44,196 nucleotides of DNA from Candidatus Woesearchaeota archaeon (GTDB lineage Archaea > Nanobdellota > Nanobdellia > Woesearchaeales > DSVV01), in the NCBI GenBank assembly GCA_018303075.1, contig JAGVYW010000001.1:71156-115351 (forward strand), read 5' to 3'. Shown here piece after piece: positions 1 through 7,858 of this stretch (position 1 is its first letter; each line of letters opens with the position of its first letter). A model generated the notes under the pieces. That model saw nothing but the letters and a program-made list of their open reading frames with translations, had not been told where the DNA came from and made no database searches. Made by a program: the position numbers and the translations under genes.

Positions 1-30
1 TTCAACCATTTTTATTTCTCAATAAAGATA

Positions 31-684
31 TTATTTGAATTTGTAAAATACTTCAGCATATTTGACATGATTATCCAGTCCATTGATAAAACCTCGAATA
101 TAAACTGCCGGCAGCAAAGTAAATAATGTAATTTTCTGGCTTTTAAAACAATGCAATGCTTTTATTTTCTTTGGAAAACTATCTGTTATATCAACAACCA
201 ATTTTGGATAATTAGAGTTAGTAGCTGTAAATGGATTCCAGATCTCAAAAGCATATGCATCTATTTTTAGTTTAGATTCAACTATCAAATCTCTTACTGC
301 TGAAAAAGTTGCTCTATGATCTGGATGAAAATCATCCCATGAATGAGTAAAGATTTTTATTGGATTAGTTTTTTTAATAACTTTCATAAGCTGCTCCTTA
401 ATATACTGCTGATTTTTATGATCTGCAAACGCCCCTTCTTTTATATCCAGAAACTCAACACTATTGCCTCCAATAACTTTATCTGCATCTAATGCTTCTT
501 TAAAACGGATAGAAGAGATAATTTCTTCTTGATAATGCGGATGAGAAGATTCTCCATAAGAGATTATATATGTATGTATCTTCTTTCCTTCCTTAGCATA
601 TTTTGCTAATGTTCCGCCTGCTCCAATAATCTGATCATCGCTATGTGCGCAAACTATAAGTATATTTTCTGATTTTTCAGCCAT
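31..684 (-). CDS. PIG-L/LmbE-family deacetylase
   Basis: Predicted zinc-dependent N-deacetylase of the PIG-L (LmbE) family, whose members remove acetyl groups from GlcNAc-containing lipids or small glycoconjugates. The family zinc motif AHSDD lies at residues 13-17, and the second motif HPDH at 120-123 follows a WDD segment. The protein has 217 aa, normal for the family, with no signal peptide, so it is probably cytosolic. The start is the ATG at 684. It is divergent from the flippase at 769, so the roughly 85-bp gap may hold both promoters. The glycan context suggests deacetylation of a sugar in the surface polysaccharide pathway. The exact substrate cannot be read from the sequence. Confidence 0.9.
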   Translation of the reverse strand: MAEKSENILIVCAHSDDQIIGAGGTLAKYAKEGKKIHTYIISYGESSHPHYQEEIISSIRFKEALDADKVIGGNSVEFLDIKEGAFADHKNQQYIKEQLMKVIKKTNPIKIFTHSWDDFHPDHRATFSAVRDLIVESKLKIDAYAFEIWNPFTATNSNYPKLVVDITDSFPKKIKALHCFKSQKITLFTLLPAVYIRGFINGLDNHVKYAEVFYKFK

Positions 685-730
685 AATAAGACATTAAGTT
701 GAGAGGATAATTAAAGCTTTCGTTTTATTT

Positions 731-750
731 GCACTACATTTATATAGTGC
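731..750 (+). promoter_or_regulatory. TATA box inside an inverted repeat upstream of the flippase
   Basis: A TTTATATA-like box at about 738-745 lies about 27 nt before the flippase ATG at 769, the distance expected for a near-leaderless archaeal transcript. The box sits between the perfect 6-bp arms GCACTA (731-736) and TAGTGC (745-750). Such a palindrome could be an operator that blocks TBP binding. That regulatory role is inference. Confidence 0.5.
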
Positions 751-768
751 TGCTTTTTCTTATAATCT

Positions 769-2208
769 ATGGAATTTGCACGTAAAATTATTACTAATTC
801 ATTGTGGCTGTATGGTTCTGAAATTGTAAATAAAATACTGATGTTCTTCTTTATAATTTATCTTGCGCGAAAATTAGGAGCTGAACAATTTGGATTATAC
901 ACTTTTGCAATATCATTTACGCTTCTCTTTATGGGATTGATTAATCTTGGTATGAACTCTTTGTTTATTCGTGATATTGCAAGAGATAAAGAAAAACTGC
1001 TTGATTATCACAATCATATTCTTGTATTTCGTCTAGCTGCTTCTTTTGTTTGTTTTGTTATTATTAATTTACTTATTTATATTTTAGGTTATGATACAAA
1101 AACCTTTTTTATTGTTTTATTCTTTTCGATTTATTTGATAATCAGTACATTTACACAATTATATGTATCATTTTTCAGAATTTATGAAGAAATGCAATAT
1201 GAAGCAATTATCAGAACTGTTGAGAAATTGTTTTTGATTATTCCAGGATTATTATTGCTCTTTCTTGGTTATGGATTATATAGCATTTCTTTGTTGTATA
1301 TTTTCTCTACTATTGTGGCTTTGTTGCTATCTCTTTATTATACAAGAAAAAGATATACCAAAATACACTTTTATTATAAGCAAGAGATTATGAAGGATAT
1401 TATCAAAAGAGCAATGCCATTTGCATTGTTTGCAGTTTTTTATGATATATATTTTAGGGTTGATGTGACAATATTAAACTTATTGGAAGGTAATGTTGCA
1501 ACAGGGTTGTATGGTTCTGCGACTCGAATAACTGAGGTGTTTTTGTTTATCCCGCAAATATTTAGCAGAGCATCATTTCCATCAATTTCAAATATTTACA
1601 AAAATATGCAGCAATATCTATCTTTTGTCTATACAAAATCAATTAAATTTTTACTTTTGTTGATTATTCCAGTTGCATTCTTTACACTCATTTTCTCAGA
1701 AAAAATTGTTTTCTTATTTTATGGCAGTGAATTTATTGGTACATCTTCAGCGTTAGTATTCCTGATGTTTGCGATGGTGTTTATTTTTATTAATACAATC
1801 AGTATGCATTTCTTAATCTCTACAAATAATGAAAAAAAGACATCATTATTGATCGCAGTTTTAGCTGTGTTTAATGTTATTTTCAATCTAATCTTGATTC
1901 CTTATTTGCATATTAGGGGAGCTGCACTTGCAACATTGCTGACAGAATTAATTGGTTTTTTCGTTACGTTTTACTTAATCAAAAAGTATTATGACATAAA
2001 TCCAGTGCAATGGTATATGTTAAAGTTAGTTGTATTATCTGCTTTAATTGCTTATGTAACTCATTTCTTTGCATTTTTGAATATTTTTGTACTTGGAGCT
2101 ATTTTTGCTATACTCTATCTTTCTAATATTTTCGTTTTGAGAATCATTGAAAAAGATGAAATAACTTTGTTGAAAAGCTTGTTCTTGCCACAAGGTATGA
2201 AGAAATAA
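769..2208 (+). CDS. Wzx-like flippase (polysaccharide biosynthesis protein, MATE/MOP superfamily)
   Basis: Integral membrane protein of 479 aa with about 12 to 14 hydrophobic segments. It starts with the characteristic N-terminal block of RfbX/Wzx proteins, in which YLARKLGAEQFGLY at residues 31-44 follows the first helix. Wzx-like flippases move lipid-linked oligosaccharides across the membrane. A second, similar flippase lies at 30825-32369, so the locus may export two different glycans or intermediates. It stands alone on its transcription unit behind a TATA box at about 740, and is followed by a 120-bp gap that contains the next promoter. Confidence 0.9.
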   Translation: MEFARKIITNSLWLYGSEIVNKILMFFFIIYLARKLGAEQFGLYTFAISFTLLFMGLINLGMNSLFIRDIARDKEKLLDYHNHILVFRLAASFVCFVIINLLIYILGYDTKTFFIVLFFSIYLIISTFTQLYVSFFRIYEEMQYEAIIRTVEKLFLIIPGLLLLFLGYGLYSISLLYIFSTIVALLLSLYYTRKRYTKIHFYYKQEIMKDIIKRAMPFALFAVFYDIYFRVDVTILNLLEGNVATGLYGSATRITEVFLFIPQIFSRASFPSISNIYKNMQQYLSFVYTKSIKFLLLLIIPVAFFTLIFSEKIVFLFYGSEFIGTSSALVFLMFAMVFIFINTISMHFLISTNNEKKTSLLIAVLAVFNVIFNLILIPYLHIRGAALATLLTELIGFFVTFYLIKKYYDINPVQWYMLKLVVLSALIAYVTHFFAFLNIFVLGAIFAILYLSNIFVLRIIEKDEITLLKSLFLPQGMKK

Positions 2209-2242
2209 ATCATTCTTTTGGTACATCATATTTTCCATAAAT

Positions 2243-2250
2243 TTTATAAA
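2243..2250 (+). promoter_or_regulatory. TATA box for the RHH-phosphodiesterase operon
   Basis: A perfect TTTATAAA box. Initiation about 25 nt downstream would start the transcript near 2273, directly at the palindrome at 2275-2308 and about 55 nt before the first ATG at 2329. Confidence 0.5.
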
Positions 2251-2274
2251 TACTAATAAATACCAATAATTATT

Positions 2275-2308
2275 AATATTATCTAATCGTATCTAATTAG
2301 ATAATATT
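2275..2308. promoter_or_regulatory. Palindromic operator candidate upstream of the RHH gene
   Basis: Perfect 13-bp inverted repeat: the arm AATATTATCTAAT at 2275-2287 pairs with ATTAGATAATATT at 2296-2308 around an 8-nt spacer. It also holds a direct repeat of ATCTAAT (2281-2287 and 2291-2297). It covers the predicted transcription start. Ribbon-helix-helix proteins usually bind short repeats of this kind in their own promoters, so autoregulation by the protein at 2329-2613 is a natural inference. An RNA hairpin in the leader is the alternative. Confidence 0.5.
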
Positions 2309-2328
2309 GGTGTTGGAGGGAATGTTTT

Positions 2329-2613
2329 ATGGTAGAAAATGAAAAAGATGCAAAAGACTCAAATATGACAACTGTGTCTATACCAAGACCATTGGCTGAA
2401 AAAATTAAGAAAAGATGTCAAGGTACAGGATTTAATTCTGTTAGTAGTTATGTGACGTATGTTTTGCGGCAAGTGCTTTCAAATGTTGAAAGTAAAGAAC
2501 AGAAAAAAGAAAAATCTGTAGCTGAAAATACAGTAGAAGAGGTAAAAGATCCTTTTACAAAGGAAGATGAAGAGAATGTTAAAGCACGATTGAGGGATTT
2601 GGGGTATTTATAA
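2329..2613 (+). CDS. Ribbon-helix-helix (CopG-like) small protein
   Basis: A 94-aa protein. Residues 13-50 read as a ribbon-helix-helix domain: a short strand (MTTVSIPRPLAEKI) followed by two helices ending in SYVTYVLRQVL. After it comes a charged linker and a terminal segment ending in RLRDLGYL. A strong ribosome-binding site, GGAGGG at 2315-2320, precedes the ATG. The next gene starts 5 nt after its stop, so the two are surely co-transcribed. RHH proteins act as dimeric DNA-binding repressors, often autoregulated, and a palindrome lies just upstream. A role as a partner protein rather than a repressor cannot be excluded. Confidence 0.8.
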   Translation: MVENEKDAKDSNMTTVSIPRPLAEKIKKRCQGTGFNSVSSYVTYVLRQVLSNVESKEQKKEKSVAENTVEEVKDPFTKEDEENVKARLRDLGYL

Positions 2614-2618
2614 TCAAA

Positions 2619-5174
2619 ATGGAAAAAATAAAGAAGAAAAAAGTTTTTGTGTTTGGTATAGATGGTGCTGCTCCTGAATTGATTTTTGATAAATGGATAA
2701 ATTTATTGCCAAATCTAAAAAAACTTATACAAACAGGAAGCTATGCAAAACTAAATAGTACAATACCACCATTGACAATTGTTGCATGGAATTCTATGTT
2801 TTCAGGAAAAGATCCAAGTGAGATAGGAGTATTTGGTTATACCTACAAAAATAAAGAAGGAGAATCAAAATTAGCAAATTCTTCGTTAATCAAAACAAAG
2901 CTTGTTTGGGAGATTCTAACAGAACAAAATAAGAAATCAATTGTGCTCTATGTACCATTATCATATCCAGTAAAACCTTTGAATGGTATAATAGTTAGTG
3001 ATTTCATGACACCAAGTGTTAATAGCAACTGTGCTTATCCTGAATCAATAAAAGAGAAGATTAAATCTATGAAAAATCCAGAGCTCTTTTTTGATGTAGC
3101 AGTTGGATTAGCAGGACATAAAGGTATGGATATACAAGATTTAATCAAGAAAACATATCAGATGACTGAGATGCAGCTTGAATTAGCAAAAGAATTTCTT
3201 TTAAAAGAAGATTGGGAGCTATTTGTTTGTGTTATGATTGGTACAGATAGGCTGCAACATATGCTTTGGCGTCATTTTGATGGCTTACATAGAAGGTTTA
3301 TTGCAGATTCTCTTTACAAAAATGCTTTGCTGGATTATTATATTTATCTTGACAAGAAACTTGGAGAGTTTTTATCTCATTTGGATGAAGATACGACAGT
3401 TATTATATCTTCTGATCATGGTATGGTAAAGCAAGAAGGAAAAATAAATATCAATAATTGGCTGATTGAAAAAGGATATATGGTTCTAAAAGAAGGTATT
3501 AATTTCCATGATAAGCAACGATTTAGCACTGATCTAGTTGATATGAGCAAAACACTTGCTTATGGAAGTGGAGCTTATAATGCGCGAATTTTTATTAATA
3601 AAGAGAAAGCAGCAGAAGATGATCTAAATTATGAAAAACTATGCGAAACATTAATTCAGCAAATACAAGCAATTCCTGATGATAAAGGAAAAATTCTCGA
3701 TACAAAGGTCTATATAGCTAAAGATATTTATGCATTACCTTATCATCCTGAATGTCCTGATTTAACTATTTATTTTGATGATTTGCGTTGGGCTTCAAAT
3801 CCAGATTTTGGGCAAAAAGGATTATATTCTTGGGAAACTGCAGTTGGTGCAGATAGTGCAGGACATGCTAGACAAGGGATTTTTATTATTAATGGCAAAG
3901 ATATTGAAAAAAATGGTATTAAGAAAGGTGATATTGGTGAAATTAATATAGCACAGGTAGCTCCAACGATTCTTGATTTGCTTGATATAAAAGTTCCAAA
4001 AGATATCAAATTGAGTAGGATTGGTGCTCAAATAAATTATATAAATAATCAAACAATTAATCAAACAATTACTGAGAAATCAGGAAATGAGACAGATTTT
4101 AATGAAGCTACGCTTATAGATAGTGTCGATGGAATTCAATTCAAAGTCTATGCAAATTCTCATCCAAAAGGATTTGTTATTGCAAAGCCAAAATATATCC
4201 CAGAGTCTCTAATCAAATTAGACGGTCAGAAAAAACGGTTTATGTTCAGTAGATGTGTTACACGATTTAATTTTTTTACAAAAAAGGAGATAGTAGTGCA
4301 GAATCTTGATGCTTTGAAAATGAAGTTTCCATATTATTTTTATAACTGCAAAAAGCATAAAAATTGGTTTATCGGAGTTCCTGTTGATAAGATAGCAAAA
4401 CGATATGATTCTCAAGGCGGATTAAAACAATTGCTGATGGTTCCAGAATCTGACTTAGATTCTTATCTTAAATCTGTTCGTGGGATGATCAATTTAATTT
4501 TAGAAACAGGGATCACAATTGATGATCTTGGTATAAGTCATTCAACATTACTAGGAAACTATACTATAGGCAAATCTGATATAGATATAATTATATTTGG
4601 AAAAGAAAATGGCTGGAAGGTATTGCGTCATTTAGAGAAGTCAACACATCCTCTTTTAAAATGGAAAACCAAAGAAGACTGGGCAAAATACTACAAAGAC
4701 AGAGTGGTGTCAAGTAATTTTAATATTGATGAATATGTATTTAACATGGAGAGAAAAAAAGACGATGGTTTTTTTGATGGAAATGTCTTTTCTATTTTTG
4801 TAACTGAAAAAAGAGAAGAACAGTGGTATGATTGGGAATCTCAGCATGAACCATTAAGTACTGTGAAAATCAGTGGAGTTGTAACGAATGCATACAATTC
4901 AATTGTACGTCCAGGATATTATGAAATCAAAGATTCAGAAGTTCTTGAGGTAGTTACTAATGTTGATCCTAAAAAAAATGCAATTACAAGGATAGTTGTT
5001 TGGGCAAGACCTTTTAATCTACAGGCAAAAGAAGGAGAAAAAATAGAGGCATGTGGATTGCTTGAGAAAGTCAAATCAAAAAAAGGTGAATATTATCAAA
5101 TTGTAATAGGCTATTCAGATACTTATACAAATGGAAGAGGTAATTTAGAATATTTGAAAACTTTGGTTAGGTAA
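2619..5174 (+). CDS. AlkP-superfamily phosphodiesterase fused to a COG1665-like nucleotidyltransferase
   Basis: A two-part protein of 851 aa. Residues 8 to about 465 are a type I phosphodiesterase/nucleotide pyrophosphatase domain of the alkaline phosphatase superfamily with a full metal site visible: D14, the nucleophile candidate T53 (in PPLTIVAW), D210, H214, D266-H267 and H416. Residues about 495-845 resemble archaeal COG1665 predicted nucleotidyltransferases: an N-terminal segment around FKVYANSHPKG, then a Pol-beta-type core with HST at 641-643 and SDID at 653-656, then a probable OB-like C-terminal region. DxD is kept, but the usual GS before it reads HS. The first domain would hydrolyse phosphodiesters and the second transfer NMP groups. 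Combining both in one chain is unusual. No signal peptide is seen. The gene is tightly coupled to its neighbours, and its stop lies 6 nt before the next ATG. Confidence 0.85.
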   Translation: MEKIKKKKVFVFGIDGAAPELIFDKWINLLPNLKKLIQTGSYAKLNSTIPPLTIVAWNSMFSGKDPSEIGVFGYTYKNKEGESKLANSSLIKTKLVWEILTEQNKKSIVLYVPLSYPVKPLNGIIVSDFMTPSVNSNCAYPESIKEKIKSMKNPELFFDVAVGLAGHKGMDIQDLIKKTYQMTEMQLELAKEFLLKEDWELFVCVMIGTDRLQHMLWRHFDGLHRRFIADSLYKNALLDYYIYLDKKLGEFLSHLDEDTTVIISSDHGMVKQEGKININNWLIEKGYMVLKEGINFHDKQRFSTDLVDMSKTLAYGSGAYNARIFINKEKAAEDDLNYEKLCETLIQQIQAIPDDKGKILDTKVYIAKDIYALPYHPECPDLTIYFDDLRWASNPDFGQKGLYSWETAVGADSAGHARQGIFIINGKDIEKNGIKKGDIGEINIAQVAPTILDLLDIKVPKDIKLSRIGAQINYINNQTINQTITEKSGNETDFNEATLIDSVDGIQFKVYANSHPKGFVIAKPKYIPESLIKLDGQKKRFMFSRCVTRFNFFTKKEIVVQNLDALKMKFPYYFYNCKKHKNWFIGVPVDKIAKRYDSQGGLKQLLMVPESDLDSYLKSVRGMINLILETGITIDDLGISHSTLLGNYTIGKSDIDIIIFGKENGWKVLRHLEKSTHPLLKWKTKEDWAKYYKDRVVSSNFNIDEYVFNMERKKDDGFFDGNVFSIFVTEKREEQWYDWESQHEPLSTVKISGVVTNAYNSIVRPGYYEIKDSEVLEVVTNVDPKKNAITRIVVWARPFNLQAKEGEKIEACGLLEKVKSKKGEYYQIVIGYSDTYTNGRGNLEYLKTLVR

Positions 5175-5180
5175 ACTATT

Positions 5181-6920
5181 ATGCACTTTTATGAAGCGTC
5201 AATAATTATGACAAAAGATGGCTTGCATTGTCAGGTCTATGGTAATGAACATCCAGTGAATTCAATACTTGTAAAACCTAAGTATATCCCAACTGATAAG
5301 ATAGAATGCGATGCATTACAGTATAGATTTCTTTCTGGAAAGAGAATGAATCGTTTGAATCTTTGGGCTGATAGAAATAAACTAATTGAATATATTGAAA
5401 GATTTAAAAAAGCATATCCTGATTATATACTTCATACTGATATACATGGCAAAGAAAGGCTGCTGTTTTCTGTTCCAATAGATAAAATTGAAAGAGTGTA
5501 TTTTCCAAAGCGCGGTTTTTCAGAATTAATGAAAATCTCAAAGCAGTATCTTGATAATCATCTGCAATCTATCCATGAACTAGGAAATTTCCTGCTTAAA
5601 TCAGGACTTACTATAGATAAGATAGGCATTACATATTCTACACTTGTTGGCCATTATCTCTCTGAAAAATCAGATATTAACTTAGTAATCTATGGAAAAA
5701 AGAATTTCTGGAAATTGATGGATTATCTTAAAACTGCAGAACATCCTCTTCTTCGATGGAAAACAAAAGAAGAATGGCAGAATTTCTGGCAAAGAAGGAA
5801 TAGGCATCATGTTTTTCCACAAGATAAATTTATTGAGCTCATGTTTAACAAAAAATCAGAAGGTTTTTTTGGTAATTCTTTGTTTGTAATATTCTGTGCT
5901 GAAGAAGAAAATGAAACATGGTTCAGCTGGGGAAAAGAAACTTATAAACAAAAAGGCTTTGTAAAGATAAAAGCTATTGTGGAAGATAATTTCAGCTCAG
6001 TAGCCAGGCCAGGAATGTATAGAATAAAAAATGCTGAAATAATCTATTCTAAATACTCAGATAAGTTATGCAATGAGAACAAAATAGAACAAGTTGTTTT
6101 TTTTTCTCGAGATTATTGTATGCTTTGTAATCCTGGTGATGTTATAGAAGCTTCAGGAGTCTTAGAAGAGGTTTCATCAAAAGAAAAAGGCACTTTTTAT
6201 AGACTATGTATTGGCTATTTTGATGCATACCTTGATGGCAGGATGCTTGATGAGTATATAAAGCCAGTTTCTATTAGTTTTGTATCTACTGCTCATCTAA
6301 AAAATAAGCAGGAACAACAAAGCAATAATATTGCAAAGACTGCTAAGAATAAATTTTCTAAAGAAATCTGCGAATTTTGCAAGGAGCAAGAATTGGAAAT
6401 TGGAAATAAGACAAAATATGGTGCAATAATGATATGTAAAATAGGCAATTGGGATAATGGGTGGTTTGCAATGCTCTCTCCTAAAACTGCAGGGAATCCT
6501 GAACAAGACTTTTCAGTGCAGTTAGTTCCATCAAAACACCTAAGATATTTCTCAGAAATTAATTATTCTGAAGAATTAGCTAAGAATTATGGAATTATCT
6601 TTGCAAGGGTAAGCTATGCAATCTCAGAAATTATTGATGAGAAATTAAATAACAAGGACAACATTATTCCAATTGCAACATATGGAAAATGCAAGCATCA
6701 TGATGAGCATATTCATGTTAAATTGTTTCCTTATAGAGGGGATGTTGCACAACCTTTTACAGTTGATTCTAGCTATGAAAATAAAGAGATCTGTATAGAT
6801 AAAGAAACGGGCGAAGAATTTATAAAAATGACCCCTGTGAAAAAGAATCTTATACCTAAACAAAGATTGATAGAATTATCACGGCAAATGATTTCATTAT
6901 GCAATAATAAGGGAGTATGA
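5181..6920 (+). CDS. COG1665-like nucleotidyltransferase paralogue fused to a HIT-like domain
   Basis: A 579-aa protein. Residues 5 to about 360 are a clear paralogue of the C-terminal half of the preceding protein, sharing blocks such as HPLLRWKTKEEW and KPKYIP. The nucleotidyltransferase core here reads YST (152-154) and SDIN (164-167), so the second acidic residue of DxD is replaced by Asn and catalysis may be weakened or lost. After a polar linker, residues about 395-579 form a HIT-like domain with a CxxC pair (C397, C400) and the active-site stretch HHDEHIHVK at 506-514. The H-x-H pair is kept, but the third HIT histidine is Lys, comparable to the HxHxQ form of GalT. HIT proteins hydrolyse or transfer nucleotide monophosphates. 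It is co-transcribed with the phosphodiesterase fusion. Confidence 0.8.
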   Translation: MHFYEASIIMTKDGLHCQVYGNEHPVNSILVKPKYIPTDKIECDALQYRFLSGKRMNRLNLWADRNKLIEYIERFKKAYPDYILHTDIHGKERLLFSVPIDKIERVYFPKRGFSELMKISKQYLDNHLQSIHELGNFLLKSGLTIDKIGITYSTLVGHYLSEKSDINLVIYGKKNFWKLMDYLKTAEHPLLRWKTKEEWQNFWQRRNRHHVFPQDKFIELMFNKKSEGFFGNSLFVIFCAEEENETWFSWGKETYKQKGFVKIKAIVEDNFSSVARPGMYRIKNAEIIYSKYSDKLCNENKIEQVVFFSRDYCMLCNPGDVIEASGVLEEVSSKEKGTFYRLCIGYFDAYLDGRMLDEYIKPVSISFVSTAHLKNKQEQQSNNIAKTAKNKFSKEICEFCKEQELEIGNKTKYGAIMICKIGNWDNGWFAMLSPKTAGNPEQDFSVQLVPSKHLRYFSEINYSEELAKNYGIIFARVSYAISEIIDEKLNNKDNIIPIATYGKCKHHDEHIHVKLFPYRGDVAQPFTVDSSYENKEICIDKETGEEFIKMTPVKKNLIPKQRLIELSRQMISLCNNKGV

Positions 6921-6960
6921 AAAAAATCATAATAAGTTATGTTATTATAAAGGTCATACT

Positions 6961-7827
6961 ATGAAAAATATTGATTTACACCTTCACACAAATGCATCTG
7001 ATGGAGAACTGACTCCTAAAGAACTTGTAGCATTAGCGATTGAAAAGAAAATGGAGATAATTGCTATTACTGATCATGATGAAATAAATGGAATAGATGA
7101 AGCTTTGAAGTATGCTGGGGGAAAAGATATAACTATTATTCCAGGTATTGAAATCTCATGTTTTGAAAAAGATTTTAGTTCTGAAATTGATGTCATCGGA
7201 ATTTTTATAGACCATAAATGTGAAACTATGAAAAAACTATCGAAACTGTTTAAGAAATTTAGGGTTGAAGAAAAAAACGAGATGATTACTAAATTAAATT
7301 CACTTGGCTATGTCATTACGTTTGAGGAAGTTCTTCAGAAAGCAGATGGCAGCATTGGAAGACCTCATATTGCAAAAGTATTGATTGAAAAATACCATGA
7401 AAAGTTTACAACTATTAATCAAGTTTTTGATACATTGATAGGGAGAGGAAAACCTGCTTTTGTGCAGAGAAAAAAACTGCTTATTAAAGAAGCTATAGAT
7501 GCAATCAAGTCAGCAGGAGGGGTTTCTATTTTAGCACATCCAGCGAGATATATAAAAAAAGAGATGCTGCAAATAATCACTAGATTTGCAGATTCAGGAG
7601 GGATTGCAATAGAAACTGATTATCCTTATGATAAGATAATGAAGTTCACTAATTCTATTAATATCTCTATTAATATTAAATTACGTAAAATAGCAAAAGA
7701 AAAAAATCTTCTTATATCAGGTGGAAGTGATTTTCACGATAAGGAACGAGGTTCCGTGATGGGAGTTGCTGGATTAGAAAAAGAAGAATTTGCATTGCTT
7801 AAAGCTGCAGCAGAGCTGCAAAAATAA
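6961..7827 (+). CDS. PHP-domain metal-dependent phosphoesterase
   Basis: A 288-aa member of the PHP superfamily (COG0613, TrpH-like). All four PHP metal motifs are visible: HLHT at residues 7-10 followed by SDG, ITDHD near 37, AHPARY near 193, and GGSDFHD near 258. Relatives hydrolyse phosphomonoesters or remove nucleotides stepwise from short oligonucleotides and 3'-5' bisphosphates. It lies 40 nt after the HIT fusion gene and just upstream of a second PHP gene, so it probably belongs to the same operon. The substrate is not known here. A nucleotide or oligonucleotide phosphate would fit the neighbouring nucleotidyltransferase and HIT domains. Confidence 0.9.
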   Translation: MKNIDLHLHTNASDGELTPKELVALAIEKKMEIIAITDHDEINGIDEALKYAGGKDITIIPGIEISCFEKDFSSEIDVIGIFIDHKCETMKKLSKLFKKFRVEEKNEMITKLNSLGYVITFEEVLQKADGSIGRPHIAKVLIEKYHEKFTTINQVFDTLIGRGKPAFVQRKKLLIKEAIDAIKSAGGVSILAHPARYIKKEMLQIITRFADSGGIAIETDYPYDKIMKFTNSINISINIKLRKIAKEKNLLISGGSDFHDKERGSVMGVAGLEKEEFALLKAAAELQK

Positions 7828-7858
7828 AAAATATAATAGTAAAATTGAGAGGTATACA

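Noticed and set aside
7790-7858. 23-residue N-terminal extension of the second PHP protein
   Set aside because: It overlaps the end of the preceding gene, while the ATG at 7859 has a good ribosome-binding site and begins right before the PHP motif.
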